In this document: in pieces, positions 36,230-43,947 of the stretch
How positions within the stretch are numbered: the first letter of the stretch is position 1
How the letters are laid out: each line of letters begins with the position of its first letter
DNA from: Aquirufa beregesia
GTDB lineage: Bacteria > Bacteroidota > Bacteroidia > Cytophagales > Spirosomataceae
DNA: 64,000 nt
Reading direction: 5' to 3'
Assembly: GCF_011090385.1 (NCBI RefSeq)
Contig: NZ_SEWW01000003.1
Span: 62,001 to 126,000 of the forward strand
Program-made: the position numbers and the translations under genes
Notes under the pieces: generated by a model
Databases searched by the model: none
Told to the model about the DNA's origin: nothing
What the model saw: only the letters and a program-made list of their open reading frames with translations

Positions 36230-37378
36230 ATGCCTAATACGCTTTCAGAAACGATGACGACCTTGCTCGATTGGGAACAATTGTGGCAAAATACGCTGCA
36301 AAAGCGTGGAGGCATGGCCGTTTGGAGACTACCCAAAAGTGATAAACGTTATTTTTTAGTGGACTCTAGCGGCGGAGAAAAGCTAGGCTCTTTGGATTTA
36401 GAAACATTCCCATCCGGATTTTTAGTTGCACCTTTCATCGGGTCACCTTATTTCTTAAAGGCAGAAACCTTATTGGAAGAATTGATTGTTCAAGAGGAAG
36501 TGCTAGGTTCAAGCATGCAGGCCCCCACCCATAATGAGGAGGAAAATGAACGGAAGCATCAGCATTTCACACATTGGGTGAGCGAATCTATCAAAGAAAT
36601 TCAATCAGGACATTTTCAAAAAGTAGTACTTTCTAGAACGGATGAAGTTAACTTCCCTGGAGACTTTTCTACGCTAAAGGCTTTTGGTCAATTATGCCAA
36701 GCCTACCCCAATGCCTTTGTTTGTGCCTTGTATATTCCAGAATTGAATAGCACTTGGTTGTGTGCCACGCCTGAAACTTTGGTAGAGCAAGATGCTCAAG
36801 GAATTTTTCGTACCATAGCTTTGGCCGGAACCCAATCCGCTATAGACCCGCAGGGAGAAATTATCCCTCCACAAAATGCACGTTGGTCTCAGAAAGAAAT
36901 TGAAGAACAAGCCTATGTTTGTCGATATGTTATTGAATGCTTTAAGAAAATTCGTTTAAGGGAATACCAGGAGATTGGCCCTAAAACGATTTTGGCAGGA
37001 AACCTTTTGCATTTAAAAACAGAATTTACGGTGGATACTAAGGCTTTGAATTTCTCTCAATTGCCAGGTATTTTGTTATCTCTCTTGCATCCTACCTCTG
37101 CTGTCTGCGGAACACCCAAAGAGGAGGCCATTGCTTGGATTTCTAAGGCAGAAAAACATGCGCGTGAATTGTACTCAGGGTATTTAGGGCCCATAAATGT
37201 GGGAGAGGAGATTCACCTTTTTGTTAATCTAAGAACGGTCAAAGTGGAGCAAAAAGAGGGTGAATGTCGGGCCACATATTTTGCGGGTTGTGGAATAACC
37301 GAAGATTCTGATCCAGAAAAAGAGTGGCAAGAAACGGTCATGAAATGCCAAACACTTCAGCGGGTTCTCGAAAACTAG
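36230..37378 (+). CDS. menF: Isochorismate synthase
   Basis: A 382-residue chorismate-binding enzyme that converts chorismate to isochorismate, here most likely for menaquinone. The C-terminal catalytic fold shows KVVLSRTDEV, ATPETLVEQD, HPTSAVCGTPKEEA and ELYSGYLGPI. I start at ATG 36230 (MPNTLSETMTT). A TTG at 36209 would add seven residues. An enterobactin-type role is unlikely because no siderophore genes are present. AroC and AroE lie farther right in the window and supply its substrate. Its stop overlaps the convergent gldE stop by 4 nt. Confidence 0.9.
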   Translation: MPNTLSETMTTLLDWEQLWQNTLQKRGGMAVWRLPKSDKRYFLVDSSGGEKLGSLDLETFPSGFLVAPFIGSPYFLKAETLLEELIVQEEVLGSSMQAPTHNEEENERKHQHFTHWVSESIKEIQSGHFQKVVLSRTDEVNFPGDFSTLKAFGQLCQAYPNAFVCALYIPELNSTWLCATPETLVEQDAQGIFRTIALAGTQSAIDPQGEIIPPQNARWSQKEIEEQAYVCRYVIECFKKIRLREYQEIGPKTILAGNLLHLKTEFTVDTKALNFSQLPGILLSLLHPTSAVCGTPKEEAIAWISKAEKHARELYSGYLGPINVGEEIHLFVNLRTVKVEQKEGECRATYFAGCGITEDSDPEKEWQETVMKCQTLQRVLEN

Positions 37379-38697
37379 TGTTTGATTTTAGCGTCTTCCT
37401 TGGGTGATATTTTACCAACAATCGTCATTTTGACCGTATCTATTCGAGCATCAGTCGAGGTCAAAATCTGAAATTGAAAAGGAGACATGGTGATGATTTC
37501 ATTGGCCTTAGGAATGTCCTCATATAAGCTAATCAACATACCACCTAGCGTTTCATAGTCTCCTTCGGGAAAATTCCAATCGTATTTTTCATTTAAGTAA
37601 TCAATTTCATGTCGGCCCGACAATAAATAGGAATTCTCATCCAATTTCTTTTCAATCCAATCTTCGGAATCATCGTATTCATCTTGGATTTCACCAAAAA
37701 TCTTTTCCATGACATCTTCCATACTGACAAGTCCTGAAGTACTCCCAAATTCATCCACCACCAAAGCCAAGGATTTTCTGTCTTTAGAGAATTTAAGCAT
37801 CAAGTCATTGGCTGGCATGGCTTCGGGTACAATTAAGATACTAGTCAGTATCGACTGAATATCCTTTGGTTTTTTGAATAGGGCTAATGAATGACAATAG
37901 CCTAATACATCTTCCAAACTTTCTTTATATACCAGTACTTTCGAGTGACCGGATTCTATAAATACTTCTTTTAAACCTTCTATGCCTTCTTCCAGATCAA
38001 TGGCTGTGATTTCAGTACGAGGAATCATGCAGTCACGTACTTTCACTTGCTTAAATTCTAGGGCATTATGAAAGATTTTGGTATCCACTTCTGTTTCTTC
38101 TTCCGTTGAAATTTTTCGATTTAAATTTTGCAAATAGTTATTGAGGTCAGTTAAGCCAAAAGCCGGCTTTTCTTCGGAATAGTTTAGTCGGAGTACTTTG
38201 GTAATGAACCATTTAGATAAACCTACTGTGACCCAAACCAATGGAAACATGAGGGCATAGACTATCCAAATGAGGATGGCCAAGAATTCTAAAATGACAT
38301 CTGGGTTAATTAAGAAGATGCTTTTGGGGGTAAATTCAGAGGTAATCAAAATCAAAATGGTGGCAATGATGGAGGCTAATAAACGTGCCAGAATTTCATT
38401 GTGAAGAAAGGGGATATACTCCAGAATTTGATGGTGCAAAAATTCTTCCATGAAAATACCATAGGCCACTAAGGATAAGGTATTACCAATCAACATGGTT
38501 CCAATGAAGCGGGAGGGGGATTGGTTAAAGTTGGAAATGATTTCGGCACTCAGAATATTTTGTTTCGCTTTAAGCTCAAAATATAATTTATTGCAGGAAA
38601 CAAAGGCCATTTCTACGCCAGAAAAGAAGGCCGAGAATATCATGGAAATGACGATTCCTGCAACTTGAGTGGTATATAATCCGGGATCTGGGTCCAT
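37375..38697 (-). CDS. gldE: GldE-like CNNM/CorC-type transporter
   Basis: A 440-residue inner-membrane protein. The DUF21 (CNNM) membrane domain covers residues about 10-190 with FSGVEMAFVSCNKL near the start. A CBS pair follows (about 210-330, with CMIPRTEITAIDLE), and the C-terminal CorC_HlyC domain (about 345-430) ends the protein. The family includes metal-ion effluxers and GldE, which supports gliding in Flavobacterium johnsoniae, where it lies near gldD. Here no other gld gene is adjacent, so a metal-transport role is equally possible. It is the downstream gene of the ccm run, 5 nt after a small membrane protein. Confidence 0.85.
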   Translation of the reverse strand: MDPDPGLYTTQVAGIVISMIFSAFFSGVEMAFVSCNKLYFELKAKQNILSAEIISNFNQSPSRFIGTMLIGNTLSLVAYGIFMEEFLHHQILEYIPFLHNEILARLLASIIATILILITSEFTPKSIFLINPDVILEFLAILIWIVYALMFPLVWVTVGLSKWFITKVLRLNYSEEKPAFGLTDLNNYLQNLNRKISTEEETEVDTKIFHNALEFKQVKVRDCMIPRTEITAIDLEEGIEGLKEVFIESGHSKVLVYKESLEDVLGYCHSLALFKKPKDIQSILTSILIVPEAMPANDLMLKFSKDRKSLALVVDEFGSTSGLVSMEDVMEKIFGEIQDEYDDSEDWIEKKLDENSYLLSGRHEIDYLNEKYDWNFPEGDYETLGGMLISLYEDIPKANEIITMSPFQFQILTSTDARIDTVKMTIVGKISPKEDAKIKH

Positions 38698-38702
38698 TTA
38701 AA

Positions 38703-38975
38703 TTAGTTTTTGCGCTTGTTACTTTTCATAGCTCGGCTACGGATATCTTGTTTGGTCTCTCCCGCTTTTTTTTCTTCTTCCTTGATGCGCAGGTTCTTGG
38801 AATATTGAAAATATAGGAGTGAACCTAGTCCAAACATAAGCCAAACATAATGAAAGTAAATCTCTAACCAAAAATTTCCTTGGATTTCAACTGGAGTAGG
38901 AGCATTTAAATCAATGATCCAAATGATCAAAAATCCAATTCCTGCGGATAATATGATGATTTCTTTCCTAGTCAT
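38703..38975 (-). CDS. Small membrane protein in the ccm cluster
   Basis: A 90-residue protein with two hydrophobic segments (about 5-22 and 35-57) and a basic, lysine/arginine-rich C-terminal tail. I start at ATG 38975 (MTRKEIIIL), 4 nt after the ccmF stop. A longer frame from 39023 would overlap ccmF. Not recognised from a named family. Its place between ccmF and gldE suggests it belongs to the same transcript and might assist the heme lyase, but this is only context. Confidence 0.65.
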   Translation of the reverse strand: MTRKEIIILSAGIGFLIIWIIDLNAPTPVEIQGNFWLEIYFHYVWLMFGLGSLLYFQYSKNLRIKEEEKKAGETKQDIRSRAMKSNKRKN

Positions 38976-38979
38976 GTGA

Positions 38980-41532
38980 TTAAGCAGCTTTGGGTTGTTG
39001 CAATCTTCGGTACATAGCCACAAATAATCCCATAAATATCAAAATAGAACCTACCCAGACCAAATTGATGTAGGGTTTTTCTAATGCTTTGATAATGATT
39101 AAGTCTTGCTGAGTCGTATTGACCGCAAAACTAAATTGTTGAGTTTTGGGGTTAATGGCCGTGAATTTAATTTTAATACCTGTTTCCTCACTTTCAAAAG
39201 CGGGCATGGCTACCATGCCTCCTTTGATGATGAAAAGTGGCGCTAGAGAGAATTGTTGGAAGTTTTTACCCAGTACCTGAAATTGTGCTTTTACCGCGGC
39301 ATCGTTTGGTCCTAAGGTCATATCTTCTACTGTATTCACGCGGGATACATCTTGTAAAATAGCCACAAAATCATTCAAGAATAAGGTGTCGCCTATGCTC
39401 ACGGTTGAATTTACTGTTTTGCTCCATTGTTTTTCTTCCCCTGCTTCTGCTGCCAGACGAGGGTCTAGTGAAACGTAGGTATAAATATCATGGCCCCAAG
39501 CATGTTTTACGTCGGGAGAAATGGCCGTTCCCATTTTAGGATTTACCTGCCAGCGAGGATATAATGAAACTGATTTCCCTTCAGCGTTTTTAAATTCTAA
39601 TTCATAATAGGTGTTCTCAGGTTCCACAGTTAACGTATCTCCTTTTTTGGCAATCATTTGTCCGTCTTTTTCCACATTGCGCAAAGCCACGGCATGGAAA
39701 TCACCCTCAATCACTTCAAAATCCTTTCTTGGATAATAATCTGGTTTTCCGCGCAATTCAATCATGCGGCCTTTGTAGGTCACCAGATAATCTTGCATTT
39801 GAGCTCCTTGGCCTAACCAAAGTGGAAGATTCTCTTTATTCTCCTTGTTGTCATCTTTGGTAAACTGTTCTACTTTGTTAGAAATAGCAAAACCAGAACG
39901 GTTTAAAGAAACGACTTTGGAATAACCAGATGAGAATAAAATACCAATGAGCATAACCGCTAGTCCTACGTGAGCCATGGCTCCCCCCACCAAATTAAAT
40001 CGCTGACGAATTAAGAATATCAGGATATTGGAATTAGCAATGACGGAGAATAAGCTTGTCCATAATAATATGATATAGGAAATCGTATAGACCTTCCCTA
40101 AATTGACAAACAGGACAGTCAATAGTGTCGCCACCAAAGCGGAGTTGGTCAGGGGCTTAAAGGAAGTCGATTCTTTTAATTTACCCCACCAAATGTATTG
40201 TCCTACGGCACTCAATGCCGCAATGGCCAAGAAAATCCAAATTTGAATTTTACTGTAGTGATCTACTTGGTCGGCAGGTAAGGCAATGTTGGATACGATT
40301 CCAAAGGCCTCCGCGATTTTGTTATAAACCGGAATGGAAGTGGTGAAAATCAATTGGAAGGCAGACAGACCTAAAATAGATGCTCCTACAAAAATCCAGA
40401 ATTCACGGGAGTAAATGCCTAATTCTTTTTCATCCACGGGTAGTTGTTTCCATCTTTTTGCTGCAAAAAATATAGCCACAAATAAGAAAGTTAACATGTA
40501 GATGAGCAACTGTCCCGATAAACCAAGGTCGGTAAATGAGTGGACAGAGGCATTTCCTAAAATACCTGAACGGTTTAGGAAAGTAGAATATAAAACCAAA
40601 ATAAAGGTGGCTACCACCAAGATGATGGAAGTCTTTAAGGCGGCACTCGAATGCTTGTAGGCAATCATGGTATGGATAGCACCGATGAGAACTAACCAAG
40701 GGACAAATGAGGCATTTTCTACTGGATCCCAGTTCCAATATCCTCCAAAGTTCAATGTTTCATAAGCCCAATAGGCACCCATCATGATACCGATACCTAA
40801 AATTCCAGCTCCAAAAAGAGCCCAAGGTAAAGCGGGCTTGATCCATTCGGTTAATTGGTTTTTCCAAAGGCCGGCAATTAAATAAGCAAAAGGCACTAAG
40901 GTTAAAGCAAAACCCAAGAATAAGGTAGGAGGGTGAATGACCATCCAATAATTCTGCAATAAAGGGTTTAAGCCACGACCATCTTTAGGAATGAAATTCG
41001 GTTGTAGACTCCATACGGGAAGATCTGGCTGAGCTTCTCGTAATAAAAGGAAAGGAGAAGAGCCAATCTTTAAATCGATATAGGGAAGGATAACTCCCAA
41101 AATCATGGAAGTTAAAAAGGTTTGAACCAAGGCAAAAACGGTCATAACGGGGGCTTCCCATTTAGGGTTTTTGACCATCAAAATGACACCTAAAATAGCT
41201 TGCCAGAAAATCCACAAAAGGAAACTACCTTCTTGTCCTTCCCAATAGCAAGAAATCATGAAGGCCATGGGTAATGCTTTAGATGAATGGGAGAAGGCGT
41301 AGTGGTATTCGAAATAATGGTTGTAAATGATGACAAATAGACTAGAAGCTACACCAATCACCGCAATCAGGTGAATAATGAAAATAGCTCTGGCTAATTT
41401 CACCCAATCTTTGGCTGCTAATTCATCGGCCGTTTGGGTGGCTTTAAAATAGGAGAACGTTGCCAAAAGGGCAGTTACAAAGGACATGATGACTAATAGG
41501 TGACCAACTGATCCGATTGTCTCGTGTATCAT
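38980..41532 (-). CDS. ccmF: Cytochrome c heme lyase CcmF
   Basis: An 850-residue polytopic membrane protein that attaches heme to apocytochrome c in the periplasm. The WWD heme-binding motif is WGGYWNWDPVENASFVPW. Around it lie the conserved heme-ligand histidines in MVIHPPTLFLGF and in nearby loops. About 13 transmembrane helices precede a large periplasmic C-terminal domain (about 530-830), which makes it longer than the Escherichia coli protein. The start overlaps the ccmE stop by 4 nt (ATGA). No CcmH or CcmG gene is found here, consistent with the reduced System I of Bacteroidetes. Confidence 0.93.
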   Translation of the reverse strand: MIHETIGSVGHLLVIMSFVTALLATFSYFKATQTADELAAKDWVKLARAIFIIHLIAVIGVASSLFVIIYNHYFEYHYAFSHSSKALPMAFMISCYWEGQEGSFLLWIFWQAILGVILMVKNPKWEAPVMTVFALVQTFLTSMILGVILPYIDLKIGSSPFLLLREAQPDLPVWSLQPNFIPKDGRGLNPLLQNYWMVIHPPTLFLGFALTLVPFAYLIAGLWKNQLTEWIKPALPWALFGAGILGIGIMMGAYWAYETLNFGGYWNWDPVENASFVPWLVLIGAIHTMIAYKHSSAALKTSIILVVATFILVLYSTFLNRSGILGNASVHSFTDLGLSGQLLIYMLTFLFVAIFFAAKRWKQLPVDEKELGIYSREFWIFVGASILGLSAFQLIFTTSIPVYNKIAEAFGIVSNIALPADQVDHYSKIQIWIFLAIAALSAVGQYIWWGKLKESTSFKPLTNSALVATLLTVLFVNLGKVYTISYIILLWTSLFSVIANSNILIFLIRQRFNLVGGAMAHVGLAVMLIGILFSSGYSKVVSLNRSGFAISNKVEQFTKDDNKENKENLPLWLGQGAQMQDYLVTYKGRMIELRGKPDYYPRKDFEVIEGDFHAVALRNVEKDGQMIAKKGDTLTVEPENTYYELEFKNAEGKSVSLYPRWQVNPKMGTAISPDVKHAWGHDIYTYVSLDPRLAAEAGEEKQWSKTVNSTVSIGDTLFLNDFVAILQDVSRVNTVEDMTLGPNDAAVKAQFQVLGKNFQQFSLAPLFIIKGGMVAMPAFESEETGIKIKFTAINPKTQQFSFAVNTTQQDLIIIKALEKPYINLVWVGSILIFMGLFVAMYRRLQQPKAA

Positions 41533-41978
41533 AATTGTTTTTTTGCTTCATAAGTGGCCGTTGAGTCAGCCGAAATTTTACCTTCCTGATATTTGGAAGG
41601 ACATTTCAATAATATTTTATCGCAATAAAAAACCTTGTCAGATTTCATACTACCCACCAACACGATTTTTTCGGAGCGTTCAAAATCTTGGGGTTTCGGC
41701 GCGGCATAGACCACTTGATTTTCTCTTCCTAAACTATCTTGAACGATGAATTCTAAGCGATTGGCATCCACGGCAGGATCAAAATGCATGCCAACAATCT
41801 TGCCTTGTGCATCTTTTTTTAATGTCCCTACCACATGAACTTTTTGATTGGGATCATTTTGAGCAATGCGTTCTGCCTCATCAAATCCCACATAGGTACT
41901 GGCATCTCCTGTGGTGATTAAAATGATTCCAATGGCTACAGCGATTAGAATCAGACCAATGATATGCGTCTTTTTCAT
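41529..41978 (-). CDS. ccmE: Heme chaperone CcmE, Cys-type (CxxxY)
   Basis: A 149-residue periplasmic heme chaperone with one N-terminal membrane anchor (residues about 5-21) and an OB-fold. In most bacteria the heme is bound covalently by a histidine in HxxxY. Here the equivalent segment is LLKCPSKYQ, with C126 and Y130, so the ligand is a cysteine (CxxxY). This variant is known from deltaproteobacteria such as Desulfovibrio and goes with a Ccm pathway lacking CcmH. The stop overlaps the start of ccmF by 4 nt. It receives heme from CcmC and hands it to CcmF. Confidence 0.92.
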   Translation of the reverse strand: MKKTHIIGLILIAVAIGIILITTGDASTYVGFDEAERIAQNDPNQKVHVVGTLKKDAQGKIVGMHFDPAVDANRLEFIVQDSLGRENQVVYAAPKPQDFERSEKIVLVGSMKSDKVFYCDKILLKCPSKYQEGKISADSTATYEAKKQL

Positions 41979-41983
41979 GCTTT

Positions 41984-42193
41984 TTATTTTTTGAGTTCTT
42001 TTTCAAGGGCACTGACCTTTTTGTCGAGACTAATCAGGTAAATGAATAATCCAGATAAAATAACGAGCACCACAGCTATAACGACATAGATTTTGCCATC
42101 AGCGCGGAACTTGTCCGCCATTTCAATCTCACTTTGAGCTAAACCTAGAAAGCAGGTAAAACTGAATAATAGGGTTAAGATATATTTTTTCAT
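41984..42193 (-). CDS. CcmD-like small membrane protein
   Basis: A 69-residue protein with a cleavable signal peptide (to about LAQS), one transmembrane helix (about 36-55) and a charged C-terminal tail (KKVSALEKELKK). By position and topology it matches the CcmD-type accessory protein that stabilises the CcmABC-CcmE complex. The signal peptide is unlike proteobacterial CcmD. It overlaps the ccmC stop by 4 nt and precedes ccmE by 5 nt, so it is clearly part of the operon. Confidence 0.75.
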   Translation of the reverse strand: MKKYILTLLFSFTCFLGLAQSEIEMADKFRADGKIYVVIAVVLVILSGLFIYLISLDKKVSALEKELKK

Positions 42194-42870
42194 GCTTGTT
42201 CTTTTTCTTCTAATAAAACTTCAATTTTTCTGATACGGATGCGTAATTGGGCATACCAAAATCCTAAGGACATCCAACCTAAAATAGCTGGGTAAAATAC
42301 CATGCGCATGCGGTTGTCTAGATCCATGGAATTGAAACCGGGATTTCCTCCATTGCCAGGATGCAATGAATCTGTCATGCGAGGTAAAATCCAAATAAGT
42401 ACCATGAATATGATAAATGCAAAAATATTATAAACCGATGATATTCTGGCTTTTTGCTGTTCATCAGGCAGGGAAGAGCGTACCAACCCATAAGCTAAGT
42501 AAATGAGCATACCGATGGCTACAGAATTCAATTTGGGGTCGTTGGTCCACCAATCTCCCCAGGTAAATTTAGCCCAAATACTCCCTGTTAATAAGCCTAA
42601 AGTCGCAAATACCAGACCTGTAACGACATAGGCATTGGACTTTAAATCATTCACGGGATCAGACTTACGCAAGTATTGAATGGAATGATAAACCGAAACG
42701 CCTAATAGGGCAATCATACTGAACCACATAGTCACATGGAAATACAAGTTGCGTACGGTTTCATTCAAAATGGCTTGTCGGGGAACTTGCCCTGCAAAAC
42801 CCATGTACATGGTGTATACTAGCAAAAGCATACCCGCCCATTTCCAGTAATATTTTTTTAATGTTTCCAT
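42190..42870 (-). CDS. ccmC: Heme-handling protein CcmC (CcsA/CcmC family)
   Basis: A 226-residue membrane protein of the heme-handling family. It has six hydrophobic segments and the WWD motif WGDWWTNDPKLNSV, where heme is presented to CcmE. Conserved histidines occur near NLYFHVTMWF and ahead of the last helices. It loads heme onto CcmE and later releases holo-CcmE together with CcmAB. The start overlaps the 3' end of ccmB by 13 nt. The assignment to CcmC rather than CcmF/CcsA rests on length and position. Confidence 0.92.
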   Translation of the reverse strand: METLKKYYWKWAGMLLLVYTMYMGFAGQVPRQAILNETVRNLYFHVTMWFSMIALLGVSVYHSIQYLRKSDPVNDLKSNAYVVTGLVFATLGLLTGSIWAKFTWGDWWTNDPKLNSVAIGMLIYLAYGLVRSSLPDEQQKARISSVYNIFAFIIFMVLIWILPRMTDSLHPGNGGNPGFNSMDLDNRMRMVFYPAILGWMSLGFWYAQLRIRIRKIEVLLEEKEQA

Positions 42871-43523
42871 ATATAAGGGAAAAGTATTCCTGATAAAACA
42901 ATCACAATAACGTCAAGTGAAGCAAGGACAGCAATTTCATCCCAGTTTTCAGAAAGTGAAATCCCATCTAAAGCACTTTTGGAAAGTTTTAATAAGAATA
43001 GTAATAAAGGAATGATGATGGGGAAACTTAATACGGCCATCAAAGTGGACGTATTTTCTGCTTGAGCGGCAATGCCTCCCACTAAAGATAAAGTTGAAGC
43101 AAAGCCAATGGACCCTAAAATCAGGGCAATGACATACAGCGACATGTTGCCAACCGGGTTTCCCATCACCCATGAATACATGAAAATTCCAGCCAAGGAA
43201 ATCCCGATCATGAGTACCGAATTATACAAGATTTTGGAATAAATGACTGACTCGGGTTTGACTAATGTATAGTAAAATATCCCGCGCTGGGATGACTCCT
43301 GGGTAAAGCTTTTCCCTATGGCGTTGATGGCTATAAAGAGCAAAATAATCCAGAATAGCACATTCCAGGTGATTGGGCTGATGGATTCTTGCTTGGCTTT
43401 AAAAGATAAATAACAGACAAAAATGGTAGAAGCCAAGTAAAGCAACAAACCATGAACGGCATATTTTTGACGCCATTCTAGCTGTAGCTCTTTTTGAAAC
43501 AAAACCTTAATCTCCTGAAGCAT
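42858..43523 (-). CDS. ccmB: Heme exporter permease CcmB
   Basis: A 221-residue membrane subunit of the CcmAB ABC transporter, which uses ATP to release holo-CcmE. Six hydrophobic segments are visible. The N-terminus MLQEIKVLFQKELQLEWRQ is the usual CcmB start; I use ATG 43523, because the longer frame to 43625 adds 34 residues unlike the family. The FTQESSQRGIFYYTLVKPES segment is typical. The ATPase CcmA is not encoded upstream, where feoA runs divergently, so it must lie elsewhere. The gene is the first of the ccm operon. Confidence 0.9.
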   Translation of the reverse strand: MLQEIKVLFQKELQLEWRQKYAVHGLLLYLASTIFVCYLSFKAKQESISPITWNVLFWIILLFIAINAIGKSFTQESSQRGIFYYTLVKPESVIYSKILYNSVLMIGISLAGIFMYSWVMGNPVGNMSLYVIALILGSIGFASTLSLVGGIAAQAENTSTLMAVLSFPIIIPLLLFLLKLSKSALDGISLSENWDEIAVLASLDVIVIVLSGILFPYIWKH

Positions 43524-43663
43524 TATCAATGTTAAATTAGTAAAGGACCTGCAATTTACGACAGAAAGTTGGCTTTGATGAATATTCCTAAGAGTATTTT
43601 GGGGATTTAAAATCAAATTATTCAAAACTAAGAATTATCATTTTTTAGCTCGGAAATACTTAG

Positions 43664-43698
43664 TACATTTGTGCCTAATTTTGAATTATTCTAAATAA
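43664..43698 (+). promoter_or_regulatory. Candidate promoter and operator of feoAB
   Basis: TACATTTG at 43664-43671 matches the Bacteroidetes -7 box, though no clear -33 TTG precedes it. TTATTCTAAATAA at 43686-43698 is a short palindrome in the leader and could bind an iron-responsive repressor. Both are weak on their own. Confidence 0.4.
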
Positions 43699-43714
43699 GA
43701 ATGGAGGGTTGAAT

Positions 43715-43939
43715 ATGCTAACACTGGCGGATTTACGGATAGGGGAACATGGTGAAATAACAGGGTTTACGGATGAAATACTCTCATTAAAACTTTTAGA
43801 AATGGGCTGTTTGCCCGGTACCGAAGTGATATTAACCCATCATGCTCCTTTTGGCGATCCCATTGCTTTAAAAGTTTCTGGTTATACCTTAACCATGCGA
43901 AGAGAGGAAGCGGCTACCATTCAAATCAAACGAAAATAA
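43715..43939 (+). CDS. feoA: Ferrous iron transport protein A
   Basis: A 74-residue cytoplasmic SH3-like protein that helps FeoB import Fe2+. The pattern LTLADLRIGEHGEITGF, then LLEMGCLPGTEVIL and GDPIALKVSGYTLTMRREEAATI is typical. I start at ATG 43715, which is preceded by GGAGGG (a rare strong Shine-Dalgarno in this genome) at about 8 nt; an in-frame TTG lies two codons earlier. feoB begins 8 nt after its stop, so they form an operon. It is divergent from the ccm operon. Confidence 0.93.
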   Translation: MLTLADLRIGEHGEITGFTDEILSLKLLEMGCLPGTEVILTHHAPFGDPIALKVSGYTLTMRREEAATIQIKRK

Positions 43940-43947
43940 ATTAAACA

